Assembly (NCBI RefSeq): GCF_005222485.1
Contig: NZ_CP029078.1
Span: forward strand, 4,987,501-5,051,500
DNA: 64,000 bases
Reading direction: 5' to 3'
Origin: Streptomyces griseoviridis
Lineage (GTDB): Bacteria > Actinomycetota > Actinomycetes > Streptomycetales > Streptomycetaceae
Below the pieces are notes generated by a model, which was not told where the DNA came from, ran no database searches, and worked only from the letters and a program-made list of their open reading frames with translations. Positions 8,541-15,930 of the stretch are shown here, one piece after another. Every line of letters begins with the position of its first letter. Within the stretch, counting starts at the first letter, position 1. Made by a program: the position numbers and the translations under genes.

Positions 8541-8703
8541 GACGTCCCGGCCGGGGGAGAGGGTCGGCGGAGCCCCCGACCCGAGGCCGACGACAGGACG
8601 GCGCCCCCGCCACCACCCCCCGAAGGCCACTCCCCCCGGAGGGCCACCCCCATCACCGCCCCCGAAGGGCCGCTACCCCATCACCGCCCCCCGAAGGCCC
8701 CCG

Positions 8704-9009
8704 TCACCAAGACGACTTACGCACCCCCGGCAGGAAGCCCGCGTGTGCCTGGCCCCGGAGGGAGATGCGGGACAGGCCGAAGCGGCGGACGTAGCCGCGC
8801 GGGCGGCCGTCCACCTGGTCGCGGTTGCGTACCCGGGTGGCGCTCGCGTCGCGTGGCTGGCGTCCCAACTCCCGCTGCGCGCCCAGGCGTTCCGCCTCCG
8901 TCGAGGAGGGCCTGCGGATGATCTCCTTCAGTTCCGCGCGCCGTACGGCGTGCCGGGCCACGATCTCGCGGCGCCGTTCGTTCTTCGCGATCTTGCTCTT
9001 CTTCGCCAT
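8704..9009 (-). CDS. rpsN: 30S ribosomal protein S14, zinc-independent form
   Basis: A 101-residue S14 of the long type without the CxxC...CxxC zinc ribbon of the short form. It opens [14 protein letters not shown] and has the family RCxxx region without zinc ligands: [18 protein letters not shown]. Its ATG overlaps the L28 stop (TGATG), so translation is coupled. Known role: replaces the zinc-binding S14 when zinc is scarce, freeing zinc. It forms a two-gene unit with rpmB, divergent from L33/L31/CobW/S18. Confidence 0.95.
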   Translation of the reverse strand: MAKKSKIAKNERRREIVARHAVRRAELKEIIRRPSSTEAERLGAQRELGRQPRDASATRVRNRDQVDGRPRGYVRRFGLSRISLRGQAHAGFLPGVRKSSW

Positions 9010-9245
9010 CAGACCCGCACCCCCCGCGCCCGGATGCGGGCCACGGCCGCCTCGACGCCGATCGTGTCGACGGTCCTGATCCCGCGCACGCTCAGCCGCA
9101 GCCTGACGTGCCGGTTCTCGCTCTCCAGCCAGTAGCGCCTGGACTGGATGTTGGGGTCGAAGCGGCGGGACGTGCGCCGGTGGGAGTGGGAGACGCGGTT
9201 GCCGAAGCCGGGCTTCGCGCCGGTCAGCATGCAGTGCGCGGACAT
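9009..9245 (-). CDS. rpmB: 50S ribosomal protein L28, zinc-independent form
   Basis: A 78-residue L28 starting at the ATG at 9245 (MSAHCMLTG). Only one cysteine (Cys5) remains, so the four-Cys zinc site of the C+ form is absent. The family core [15 protein letters not shown] is intact. First gene of the minus-strand arm of the zinc-scarcity cluster; the probable Zur box is 29 bp upstream of its start. Expected to be derepressed when zinc is low. Confidence 0.95.
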   Translation of the reverse strand: MSAHCMLTGAKPGFGNRVSHSHRRTSRRFDPNIQSRRYWLESENRHVRLRLSVRGIRTVDTIGVEAAVARIRARGVRV

Positions 9246-9273
9246 GGGTGACGTACCTCTCTGGAAGCCATTG

Positions 9274-9295
9274 TCGCTAATGGATGTCATTTTCA
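9274..9295. promoter_or_regulatory. Probable Zur box between divergent ribosomal protein genes
   Basis: The 63-bp gap between rpmB and rpmG contains an AT-rich inverted repeat AATG-GATGT-CATT (9279-9291) within TAATGGATGTCATTTTCA. Its sequence and position fit streptomycete Zur sites, which carry a TGAAAATGA-type half (read here on the minus strand). One site could control both directions. Confidence 0.6.
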
Positions 9296-9308
9296 GTAAG
9301 GTATCAGC

Positions 9309-9473
9309 ATGGCACGCAACGAACTCCGTCCGGTCGTCAGGCTGCGGTCCACCGCGGGGACCGGTTTCACCTATGTGACCCGTAAGAACCGGCGCAACGA
9401 CCCCGACCGGATGGTCCTGCGCAAGTACGACCCGGTCGCCCGCCGCCACGTCGACTTCCGAGAGGAGCGCTGA
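9309..9473 (+). CDS. rpmG: 50S ribosomal protein L33, zinc-independent form
   Basis: A 54-residue L33 read directly from the DNA: ATG at 9309 ([17 protein letters not shown]...) to TGA at 9473. It contains no cysteine at all, so it is the C- form. Family phrases [15 protein letters not shown] and [12 protein letters not shown] are clear. First gene of the plus-strand arm; L31 follows after 9 bp. Role: substitute ribosomal protein under zinc limitation. Confidence 0.93.
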   Translation: MARNELRPVVRLRSTAGTGFTYVTRKNRRNDPDRMVLRKYDPVARRHVDFREER

Positions 9474-9482
9474 ACCCCCGCC

Positions 9483-9737
9483 ATGCGCAAGGAGATCCAC
9501 CCGTCCTACGGCCCGGTCGTCTTCCGTGACCGGGCCGCGGGCCACGCCTTCCTGACCCGTTCGACGATGACCAGCGAGAAGACGATCGCCTGGGAGGACG
9601 GCGAGACCTACCCGGTGGTCGACGTCGAGATCTCGAACGTCAGCCACCCCTTCTACACCGGCACCGCCCGCGTCCTGGACACCGCCGGCCGCGTCGAGCG
9701 CTTCGAGCGCAGGTACGGCAAGCGGGGCGAGGCGTGA
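9483..9737 (+). CDS. rpmE2: 50S ribosomal protein L31 type B
   Basis: An 84-residue L31 of the B type: [16 protein letters not shown] at the N-terminus and [20 protein letters not shown] near the C-terminus. It has no cysteines, unlike type A L31. The TGA stop overlaps the GTG start of the CobW-like gene (GTGA), giving translational coupling. Zinc-scarcity paralogue. Confidence 0.95.
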   Translation: MRKEIHPSYGPVVFRDRAAGHAFLTRSTMTSEKTIAWEDGETYPVVDVEISNVSHPFYTGTARVLDTAGRVERFERRYGKRGEA

Positions 9738-10867
9738 GCCTGTCCGTGGCGATCGTCGGCGGCCTGCACGCTGACGCCCGCCGCGCCACGGTCGCCGCCC
9801 TCCTCGCCGAGGTGCCCGGCAGCGTCGTCCTCCACCACGACCTCGCGACGGCGGTGGCGGGCACCGTCGTGCGGACGGTCAGGGACGCCGAGGGCGTCGT
9901 CTCGGCGGGCGAGGCGCCCCTGGTCAACGACTGCGCCTGCTGCGCCCTGCGCGAGGACCTGGTCCCCGAGCTGCGCCGGCTCGCCGATGCGGGGCTGACC
10001 CGGCTCGCCGTGGTCGAGCTGTGGGACTCGGTCGAGCCCAAGGCGATGGCGGAGGTGGTCGCGGCCGGCGGACTCACCGTCACCTCGGTGATCACCGCCG
10101 TCGATCCGGCCCTGCTGCTGCCGTACTTGGGCAACGGCGACGATCTCGCCGAGCGCGGTCTCGCCGCCGCCGCGACCGATCAGCGCACGGTCGCCGACAC
10201 CTTCGCCAGGCAGTTGGAGTACGCCCCGGTGCTCGCGGTCGTCGACTCACCCGAGGCGGACGAGGAGGACCGCGAGCTGCTGGCCCAACTGCACCCCACG
10301 GCACGGCAGGTGCCGCTCGCGGGCGGCGGGTCCGCGCTGGCGCTCGCCGCGCTGGCCGGGTTCGACGTCGAGGCCGCCGCAGCCGCCCAGCACCCGGCGT
10401 GCGCGCTGCTGCCCGCCGAGGCCGACGCGCACGGCGTCGCCACCCTCGTCTGGCACCGCAGGCGGCCGTTCCACCCGGCGCGGCTGTACGCGGCGCTGGA
10501 GGATCTGACCTGCGCCGCCGCCCGCAGCCGGGGCCGGTTCTGGCTCGCCGACAAGCCGGACGCGCTGCTGCACTGGGACGCGGCGGGCGGCGCGCTGTGC
10601 GTGGAGAGCGCCGGGCCGTGGCTGGCCTCGCTGCCCGACGCGGCCTGGGAGATGGTGCCCCCGGTGCGCCGGGCCGCCGCCGCCCTCGACTGGCACGCGG
10701 TGCACGGCGACTGCTGCCAGCACCTGGTCTTCACCTCCCCGGGCCTGGACCGCGACGGGCTCGAACACCTGCTGGAGTCCTGCCTGTTGACCGACACCGA
10801 GTACGCCGCCGGGCGGGACGCCTGGGCCGGGCTCTCGTCCGACTTCGACACCCTTCTGGAGATCTGA
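9734..10867 (+). CDS. CobW/COG0523-like protein without GTPase motifs
   Basis: A 377-residue protein aligned by layout with COG0523 zinc chaperone GTPases. It keeps the metal-binding CxCC motif ([10 protein letters not shown]; Cys67, Cys69, Cys70) and a CobW-type C-terminal domain ([17 protein letters not shown], later [18 protein letters not shown]). The Walker A position reads [12 protein letters not shown], with no GKT; the usual ESSG Walker B reads ELWDSVEP; no NKxD is visible. It is therefore probably a non-hydrolysing zinc-binding relative. Stops and starts overlap with L31 and S18, so it is made together with the zinc-free ribosomal proteins. Confidence 0.85.
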   Translation: MSLSVAIVGGLHADARRATVAALLAEVPGSVVLHHDLATAVAGTVVRTVRDAEGVVSAGEAPLVNDCACCALREDLVPELRRLADAGLTRLAVVELWDSVEPKAMAEVVAAGGLTVTSVITAVDPALLLPYLGNGDDLAERGLAAAATDQRTVADTFARQLEYAPVLAVVDSPEADEEDRELLAQLHPTARQVPLAGGGSALALAALAGFDVEAAAAAQHPACALLPAEADAHGVATLVWHRRRPFHPARLYAALEDLTCAAARSRGRFWLADKPDALLHWDAAGGALCVESAGPWLASLPDAAWEMVPPVRRAAAALDWHAVHGDCCQHLVFTSPGLDRDGLEHLLESCLLTDTEYAAGRDAWAGLSSDFDTLLEI

Positions 10868-11103
10868 TGCCGCGCAGGAGCGACCCGAACAGGCCCGTCA
10901 AGAACCGGCCCAACCCGCTGCACCAGGCCCGCGTCGAGTACATCGACTACAAGGACACCGATCTGCTGCGGAAGTTCCTCTCCGACCGGGGCAAGATCCG
11001 CAGCCGCCGCGTCACCCGGGTCACTGCCCGGCAGCAGCGGCTGCTGGCCCGCGCGATCAAGAACGCCCGGGAGATGGCGCTGCTGCCCTACGCGAGCCGC
11101 TGA
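10867..11103 (+). CDS. rpsR: 30S ribosomal protein S18, zinc-independent paralogue
   Basis: A 78-residue S18 with the family core [22 protein letters not shown] and [21 protein letters not shown]. No cysteines. The ATG overlaps the CobW-like stop (TGATG). Last gene of the plus-strand zinc-scarcity operon. The last codons and stop codon lie in a perfect 30-bp direct repeat that recurs downstream. Confidence 0.95.
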   Translation: MPRRSDPNRPVKNRPNPLHQARVEYIDYKDTDLLRKFLSDRGKIRSRRVTRVTARQQRLLARAIKNAREMALLPYASR

Positions 11104-11230
11104 GAACCGCGAGCCAGATGGGAACCGCGAGCCGCTGAGAACCGCGAGCCAGATGAGAACCGCGTGCGCCGGGAACCGAGGGCGCCGGGAACCGAGGGCC
11201 ATGAGAACCGCGAGCGTCGGGAACCGCGTG
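11091..11230. repeat. 30-bp perfect direct repeat over the rpsR stop codon plus decayed copies
   Basis: Positions 11091-11120 and 11126-11155 are identical for 30 bases (each starts CGCGAGCCGCTGAGAACC); the first copy includes the rpsR stop at 11101-11103. Degenerate GAACCGCG/GAACCGAG units continue to about 11230. Non-coding. Confidence 0.8.
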
Positions 11231-11517
11231 CGCGGAACTCCGCTTCGGTGACGCACAGTTGACCCCGCGGCCGGCCGAACTTTTCCGGGCCGCGGGCCGT
11301 GCAGGTTGATGACTACGTTGTCCGGCATGTTCGGGCAGGTCGGGGGCAGACGCGGAACCAGTTCCGGTAAAGGGAGCGTCAAAACTGTAACCGTGGGACC
11401 ACTACGCGTGCACGTGCATCTGCTCACGCATCTGCACATGAACAGAGTTATGATCCGGGTCAGTTGACCACTGCATCAATGGCCACACCAGCCAGTTGCA
11501 CCACCGGGGAGCTACCT
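11104..11517. other. 414-bp non-coding region
   Basis: Contains the rpsR 3' repeats (to 11230), then a lower-GC regulatory region. The regulatory part holds the 29-bp element at 11407-11435 and a likely -10 (TATGAT, 11450-11455) for the DUF397 gene. No further gene seen. Confidence 0.6.
11407..11435 (-). promoter_or_regulatory. Copy 1 of a shared 29-bp element (DUF397 promoter)
   Basis: Read on the minus strand: GCAGATGC, four variable bases (GTGA), then GCAGATGCACGTGCACG. It contains the palindrome TGCACGTGCA. It lies 82 bp before the DUF397 start, just upstream of TATGAT. Copy 2 is at 12505-12533. Confidence 0.75.
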
Positions 11518-11790
11518 GTGGACCACGACGTGTACGACCTGTACGGCGTTCAAGGCGCGTCCGGCCCCTACAACGGCATGGACGCCGCCGAGCTGTCCGT
11601 GGCGTGGCAGAAGAGTCGGCACAGCAACTCGCAGGGATCGTGCGTGGAGTTCGCCCGGCTGCCCGGCGGCGAGGTCGCCGTGCGCAACTCCCGGTTTCCC
11701 GACGGTCCCGCGCTCGTCTACACCCGCGCGGAGATCGAGGCGATGCTGCTGGGCGTCAAGGACGGCGAGTTCGACCACCTGGTCGGCTGA
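11518..11790 (+). CDS. DUF397 protein
   Basis: A 90-residue DUF397 protein, a family found almost only next to XRE regulators in streptomycetes and thought to work as their partner (WhiJ-like sets). The motif WQKSRHSNSQGSCVEFARL and VAVRNSRFPDGPALVYT are diagnostic. I start it at GTG 11518, with GGGGAG six bases upstream; an upstream frame to 11464 has no such site. The promoter carries the 29-bp element shared with the ATPase gene. The final 22 bases around the stop are repeated at 11817-11838 with one change. Confidence 0.85.
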   Translation: MDHDVYDLYGVQGASGPYNGMDAAELSVAWQKSRHSNSQGSCVEFARLPGGEVAVRNSRFPDGPALVYTRAEIEAMLLGVKDGEFDHLVG

Positions 11791-11838
11791 CCGCCCCCTC
11801 GGCCTCTCCGCTCGGGCCACCTGGTCGGCCGACCGCCC
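11775..11838. repeat. 22-bp direct repeat over the DUF397 stop codon
   Basis: Positions 11775-11796 (holding the TGA at 11788-11790) recur at 11817-11838 with one change that turns TGA into CGA. Both copies begin CCACCTGGTCGGC. Period 42 bp. Confidence 0.75.
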
Positions 11839-11874
11839 GCCCCCGCCGGGAACGCCCGGTCAGGGGAGGGCGGT
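11832..11874. terminator. Hairpin between convergent DUF397 and ATPase genes
   Basis: ACCGCCCGCCCC (11832-11843) pairs with GGGGAGGGCGGT (11863-11874) with one mismatch, and the loop contains a nested CCGGG/CCCGG stem. It has no T-run. Likely bidirectional terminator. Confidence 0.55.
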
Positions 11875-11915
11875 TACGCGCGTAGAAGGCACCTCTGAGA
11901 GCGCGCCCCCGGCGA

Positions 11916-12431
11916 TCAGTCGGCGCAGGCCGGTGCGGTCATCGGCAGTCGGAAGAGGGCCCAGACCACCTTGCCGCCGAGTCCGCCGGCCAGCGGGTGC
12001 CACCCCCAGCTGTCGCTGAACGAGTCGACCAGGAACAGCCCGCGCCCCGACTCGGCGGAGAAGTCGTCCTCCGCGTCCCGGGTCACCGGTGTCTCCCTGC
12101 TGGGGTCGCGCACCGCGCACACCATCCGCTCCGCCCAGCGCAGCAGGTGCAGCCGCACGGGCGGGCAGTGCTCGGGGAGCAGGCCGTCCATCGGGGGCAG
12201 CGCGTGCCGCAGGGCGTTGGTCACCAGCTCCGAGACGACGAGGCAGACATCGTCGGTCCGCTCGCCCGTGTCCCATCCGTCCAGTGTCTTGCGCGTGAAC
12301 CCCCGTGCCTCGCCGACCGCTTCGTAGTGGGCGGGAAGCGCACAGGAGGCGGCGTCGGACACGGCCGCGGGATCGAGCGGCGGAAGGCCCTGCCGTAACG
12401 GCTGGAGCATGGTCGATCCATTCGTCCCCAT
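11916..12431 (-). CDS. Anti-sigma-type ATP-binding regulator (HATPase fold)
   Basis: A 171-residue HATPase_c protein of the RsbW/SpoIIAB-like group found beside XRE/DUF397 pairs in Streptomyces. N box: VVSELVTNALRHA (65-77, Asn72). G box: ESGRGLFLVDSFSDSWG (127-143). The start at 12431 has GGGAG nine bases upstream. It points away from the XRE gene and toward the DUF397 gene. Its promoter contains copy 2 of the 29-bp element, in the same relative orientation as in front of the DUF397 gene. Possible role: kinase or anti-sigma-like partner in the regulator set. Confidence 0.85.
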   Translation of the reverse strand: MGTNGSTMLQPLRQGLPPLDPAAVSDAASCALPAHYEAVGEARGFTRKTLDGWDTGERTDDVCLVVSELVTNALRHALPPMDGLLPEHCPPVRLHLLRWAERMVCAVRDPSRETPVTRDAEDDFSAESGRGLFLVDSFSDSWGWHPLAGGLGGKVVWALFRLPMTAPACAD

Positions 12432-12725
12432 GCGAGGCACTCCCGGGAATTCGCGGTCGTTGCGATACAGCGGTTGCGCGGGACCATGGTTTCGGATGCG
12501 TTCGGCAGATGCAAGGGCAGATGCACGTGCACGTGACCGAATTGGACCCTCCCGTACCGCTTCCGCGCTATTTTTTCCGCCAACTTTCCGTCCGGCCCTT
12601 GCCAAGTCTCCGCGAAACCTGCGCGGAATCTTGGTTCTTTTCCGTATCTGTAATCGGACGAGTACTGCTCGAAGTGTTTTAGTGGCAGACTGCGGCGCCT
12701 GGAAACGTTGGGGAGGCTGGCGAAC
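12432..12725. other. 294-bp divergent promoter region
   Basis: Between the ATPase (minus) and XRE (plus) genes. It is more AT-rich than its surroundings. It holds the 29-bp element copy 2 (12505-12533), including the perfect 12-bp palindrome CACGTGCACGTG at 12523-12534, and a TTTTTT run near 12570. No gene seen. Confidence 0.6.
12505..12533 (+). promoter_or_regulatory. Copy 2 of the shared 29-bp element (ATPase gene promoter)
   Basis: GCAGATGC (12505-12512), AAGG, then GCAGATGCACGTGCACG (12517-12533). It is identical to copy 1 outside the 4-base spacer. Distance to the ATPase start is 73 bp, against 82 bp for copy 1 to its gene, and both have the same orientation relative to their gene. Confidence 0.75.
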
Positions 12726-13586
12726 GTGAGTGCGGGAGAGCCAGGATCGGTGGTGCGGCGCATGCTGCTCGGCTCGCAACTCAGGCGGCTGCGCGAGGCT
12801 CGCGGCATCACGCGTGAGGCGGCGGGCTACTCGATCCGTGCGTCCGAGTCGAAGATCAGCCGGATGGAGCTGGGCCGGGTGAGCTTCAAGACGCGCGATG
12901 TCGAGGACCTGCTGACGCTGTACGGGATCACCGACGAGGCGGAGCGCACCTCGCTGCTCTCCCTCGCCCGTGAGGCCAACGTCGCGGGCTGGTGGCACAG
13001 TTACTCGGACGTCCTGCCGAGCTGGTTCCCCACCTATGTCGGTCTCGAGGGCGCGGCCTCGCTGATCCGCGTCTACGAGGTGCAGTTCGTGCACGGCCTG
13101 CTCCAGACCGAGGAGTACGCCCGCGCGGTGGTCGCGCGCGGGATGCGCGGCGCGAGCGCGGCCGACGTCGAGAAGCGGGTGGCGCTCCGGCTCGAACGGC
13201 AGAAGTACCTGCTGTCGGAGAACGCCCCCGAGTTCCACATCGTGCTGGACGAGGCCGCCCTGCGCCGGCCCTACGGCGACCGCGAGGTGATGCGAGGCCA
13301 GCTCCAGCACCTGATCGACGTCTCCGCGCGCCCCAACGTCCGGCTCCAGATCATGCCGTTCGGCTTCGGCGGGCACTCGGGGGAGAGCGGCGCGTTCACG
13401 ATCCTCTCCTTCCCCGAGTCGGACCTCTCGGACGTGGTCTACCTGGAGCAGCTCTCCAGCGCGCTCTACCTCGACAAGGCCGAGGACGTGGCCCAGTACG
13501 AGAGCGCGCTCAAGGAGCTCCAGCAGGACAGTCCGGGGCCGGACGAGAGCCGCGATCTTCTCCGGGGACTCCTCCAACTCTCTTGA
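12726..13586 (+). CDS. XRE-family regulator with DUF5753 domain
   Basis: A 286-residue helix-turn-helix regulator. The HTH covers about residues 17-72 (LGSQLRRLREARGITREAAG, then SESKISRMELGR). The C-terminal DUF5753 domain has VYEVQFVHGLLQTEEYARAV and VRLQIMPFGFGGHSGESGAF. GTG 12726 has GGGGAGG upstream. With the divergent ATPase and the nearby DUF397 gene it forms a WhiJ-type three-gene set. It is the best candidate to bind the 29-bp element. Confidence 0.9.
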   Translation: MSAGEPGSVVRRMLLGSQLRRLREARGITREAAGYSIRASESKISRMELGRVSFKTRDVEDLLTLYGITDEAERTSLLSLAREANVAGWWHSYSDVLPSWFPTYVGLEGAASLIRVYEVQFVHGLLQTEEYARAVVARGMRGASAADVEKRVALRLERQKYLLSENAPEFHIVLDEAALRRPYGDREVMRGQLQHLIDVSARPNVRLQIMPFGFGGHSGESGAFTILSFPESDLSDVVYLEQLSSALYLDKAEDVAQYESALKELQQDSPGPDESRDLLRGLLQLS

Positions 13587-13666
13587 AACACCCGTACGAT
13601 GACATGTGATCAGACCGTGACGCAGATCGAGAGATCTTGTGTGTCTGCTAGTGATTGAGGGATCAC

Positions 13667-15127
13667 ATGTCGCCGTATTTCACCGAACTGGCACAGCAGT
13701 ACATCGACGGCGCATGGCGCCAGGGCACCGGCTCCTGGGACATCATCGACTTCAATCCGTACGACGGTGAGAAGCTCGCCTCGATCACGATCGCCACGGT
13801 CGACGAGGTCGACGAGGCGTACCGGGCGGCCGCCGCCGCGCAGCGCGCCTGGGCCGCCACCAACGCCTACGCCCGCCGCGCGGTCTTCGAGCGGGCGCTG
13901 CGGCTGGTCGAGGAGCGCGAGTCGGAGATCACCGACGTGATCATCGCCGAGCTGGGCGGCACCCATGTGAAGGCCGGTTTCGAGATCCACCTCGCCAAGG
14001 AGTTCCTGCGCGAGTCGATCCACCTGGCGCTGCGTCCCGAGGGCAAGATCCTGCCGTCGCCGATCGACGGCAAGGAGAACCGCGTCTACCGCGAGCCGGT
14101 CGGCGTGGTGGGCGTGATCAGCCCCTTCAACTTCCCGTTCCTGCTCTCCCTCAAGTCGGTCGCGCCGGCCCTCGCGCTCGGCAACGGCGTGGTCCTCAAG
14201 CCGCACCAGAACACCCCGATCGCGGGCGGTTCGCTGGTCGCGAAGATCTTCGAGGACGCGGGTCTGCCGGGCGGTCTGCTCAACGTCGTGATCACCGACA
14301 TCGCGGAGATCGGCGACGCCTTCATCGAGCACCCGATCCCCAAGGTCATCTCCTTCACCGGCTCCGACAAGGTCGGCCGGCACGTCGCGACCGTCTGCGC
14401 CGGGCAGTTCAAGCGGACCGTCCTCGAACTCGGCGGCAACAGCGCGGTCGTGGTCCTGGACGACGCCGACATCGACTACGCGGTCGACGCGGCGGTCTTC
14501 AGCCGGTACGTGCACCAGGGCCAGGTCTGCATGGCCGCGAACCGGGTCCTCGTGGACCGCTCGATCGCCGACGAGTTCACCGAGAAGTTCGTCGCCAAGG
14601 TGAAGTCCCTCAAGGTCGGCGACCCGCGCGACCCGCGGACCATCATCGGCCCGGTCATCAACTCCTCGCAGGCGGAGTCGCTCTCGGCCGTCGTCGAGCA
14701 GGCCGTCGAGCAGGGCGCGACCGCCCTGGTGCGCGGCACGACCACCGACAACCTGGTCGAGCCCTCGGTCCTCGCCGGGGTCCCCGCGGACTCCGCGCTG
14801 CTGCGCCAGGAGGTCTTCGGACCGGTCGCCTTCCTGATCACCTTCGACGGCGAGGAGGAGGCCGTCCGCCTCGTCAACGACACCCCGTACGGGCTCAGCG
14901 GCGCCGTCCACACCGGGGACGTCGAGCGCGGGGTGGCCTTCGCGAAGCGCATCGACACCGGCATGTTCCACGTCAACGACGGCACCGTGCACGACGAGCC
15001 GCTGGTGCCCTTCGGCGGCGAGAAGAGTTCGGGGGTGGGCCGCCTCAACGGCGAGACGACCGCGGACGCCTTCACCACGCTGAAGTGGATCTCGGTGCAG
15101 CACGGCCGCAGCGGCTTCCCCTTCTAG
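13667..15127 (+). CDS. NAD(P)-dependent aldehyde dehydrogenase (benzaldehyde-type)
   Basis: A 486-residue ALDH that oxidises an aldehyde to the acid; aromatic aldehydes are likely from its closeness to benzaldehyde/vanillin dehydrogenases. Motifs: GVISPFNFPFLL with the oxyanion Asn, SFTGSDKVGRHVA, general base in LELGGNSAVV, and the catalytic Cys in HQGQVCMAANR. ATG 13667 has GAGGG upstream. Single gene ended by a strong hairpin at 15164-15202. The divergence to DinB and XRE genes gives no pathway clue. Confidence 0.9.
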   Translation: MSPYFTELAQQYIDGAWRQGTGSWDIIDFNPYDGEKLASITIATVDEVDEAYRAAAAAQRAWAATNAYARRAVFERALRLVEERESEITDVIIAELGGTHVKAGFEIHLAKEFLRESIHLALRPEGKILPSPIDGKENRVYREPVGVVGVISPFNFPFLLSLKSVAPALALGNGVVLKPHQNTPIAGGSLVAKIFEDAGLPGGLLNVVITDIAEIGDAFIEHPIPKVISFTGSDKVGRHVATVCAGQFKRTVLELGGNSAVVVLDDADIDYAVDAAVFSRYVHQGQVCMAANRVLVDRSIADEFTEKFVAKVKSLKVGDPRDPRTIIGPVINSSQAESLSAVVEQAVEQGATALVRGTTTDNLVEPSVLAGVPADSALLRQEVFGPVAFLITFDGEEEAVRLVNDTPYGLSGAVHTGDVERGVAFAKRIDTGMFHVNDGTVHDEPLVPFGGEKSSGVGRLNGETTADAFTTLKWISVQHGRSGFPF

Positions 15128-15163
15128 CGGCGCCGCCGAGGCTCCGGATCTTCCTTCCCCGCC

Positions 15164-15202
15164 ACGGGCCAATGAGGACATCCCCTGTCCTCGTTGGCCC
15201 GT
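15164..15202 (+). terminator. Terminator hairpin after aldehyde dehydrogenase
   Basis: A 17-bp stem (15164-15180 with 15186-15202), only one wobble pair, loop TCCCC. It starts ACGGGCCAATGAGG on the left arm. No T-run, as usual here. Confidence 0.75.
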
Positions 15203-15262
15203 AGTTTCGTCGGTGTCGGGCAGCGCGAGCTGGCCGGAAAGCACCGGTGAAAGGCGGCGGTC

Positions 15263-15811
15263 ATGGTGGCACACGTAGGGGCGGAGGCACCCGGTGACGA
15301 GCGCGGGGCGCTGCTCTCCTTCATCGAGGAGCAGCGCGGCGGCGTCCGGCGGTCCCTGCTCGGACTGACCGACGAGCAGGCGGCGGCCCGCCCGAGCGCG
15401 AGCGAGCTGTCCCTCGGCGGGCTGCTCAAGCACGTCGCCGAGGTCGAGCAGAGCTGGCTGGCGCGCGCCAAGGGCGAGCCGCCCGCCGTCCGCCGCGACC
15501 AGTCGAACTGGCACGAGTCCTTCGTCCTCCTCGACGACGAGAGCGTCGCCTCGCAGTTCGCCTACTGGGAGAAGGTCGCGGCCGAGACCGAGCAGTACGT
15601 GAGGTCGGTGCCGAGCCTGGACGACACGTTCCCGCTGCCCCCCGACCCCTGGTTCCCGCCGGAGGGGCGGGTGTCGGTGCGCTGGCTCTGTCTGCACCTG
15701 ATCAGGGAGACGGCCAGGCACGCCGGCCACGCCGACATCATCCGCGAGTCCCTCGACGGGAAGACCGCGTTCGAGCTGGTCGCGCTGGAGCGGGGCACGG
15801 GCTGGGGGTGA
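15263..15811 (+). CDS. DinB-like four-helix protein (DUF664)
   Basis: A 182-residue member of the DinB/YfiT superfamily, in the DUF664 subgroup. Helix phrases: ERGALLSFIEEQRGGVRRSL, LGGLLKHVAEVEQSWLAR (metal-ligand His near residue 56) and RWLCLHLIRETARHAGHADI (two further His). The three-His pattern is typical of metal-dependent thiol S-transferase-like members; the substrate is unknown. ATG 15263 follows a weak AAAGG. Its stop lies 119 bp before the next XRE gene. Confidence 0.8.
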   Translation: MVAHVGAEAPGDERGALLSFIEEQRGGVRRSLLGLTDEQAAARPSASELSLGGLLKHVAEVEQSWLARAKGEPPAVRRDQSNWHESFVLLDDESVASQFAYWEKVAAETEQYVRSVPSLDDTFPLPPDPWFPPEGRVSVRWLCLHLIRETARHAGHADIIRESLDGKTAFELVALERGTGWG

Positions 15812-15930
15812 CCCGCCAGGGTCCTGCGCGGGGCATACACGTTCGAGGGAGAGGGGAAGGCTTTTCGGGGCGTTCTCAACTGACCGTCATTACTCTCCGC
15901 GTTCATGGACCTCATGGAGGGAACGATGCG

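Noticed and set aside
9734..10867. Cobalamin biosynthesis role for the CobW-like gene
   Set aside because: No cob genes nearby; context is zinc-free ribosomal proteins.
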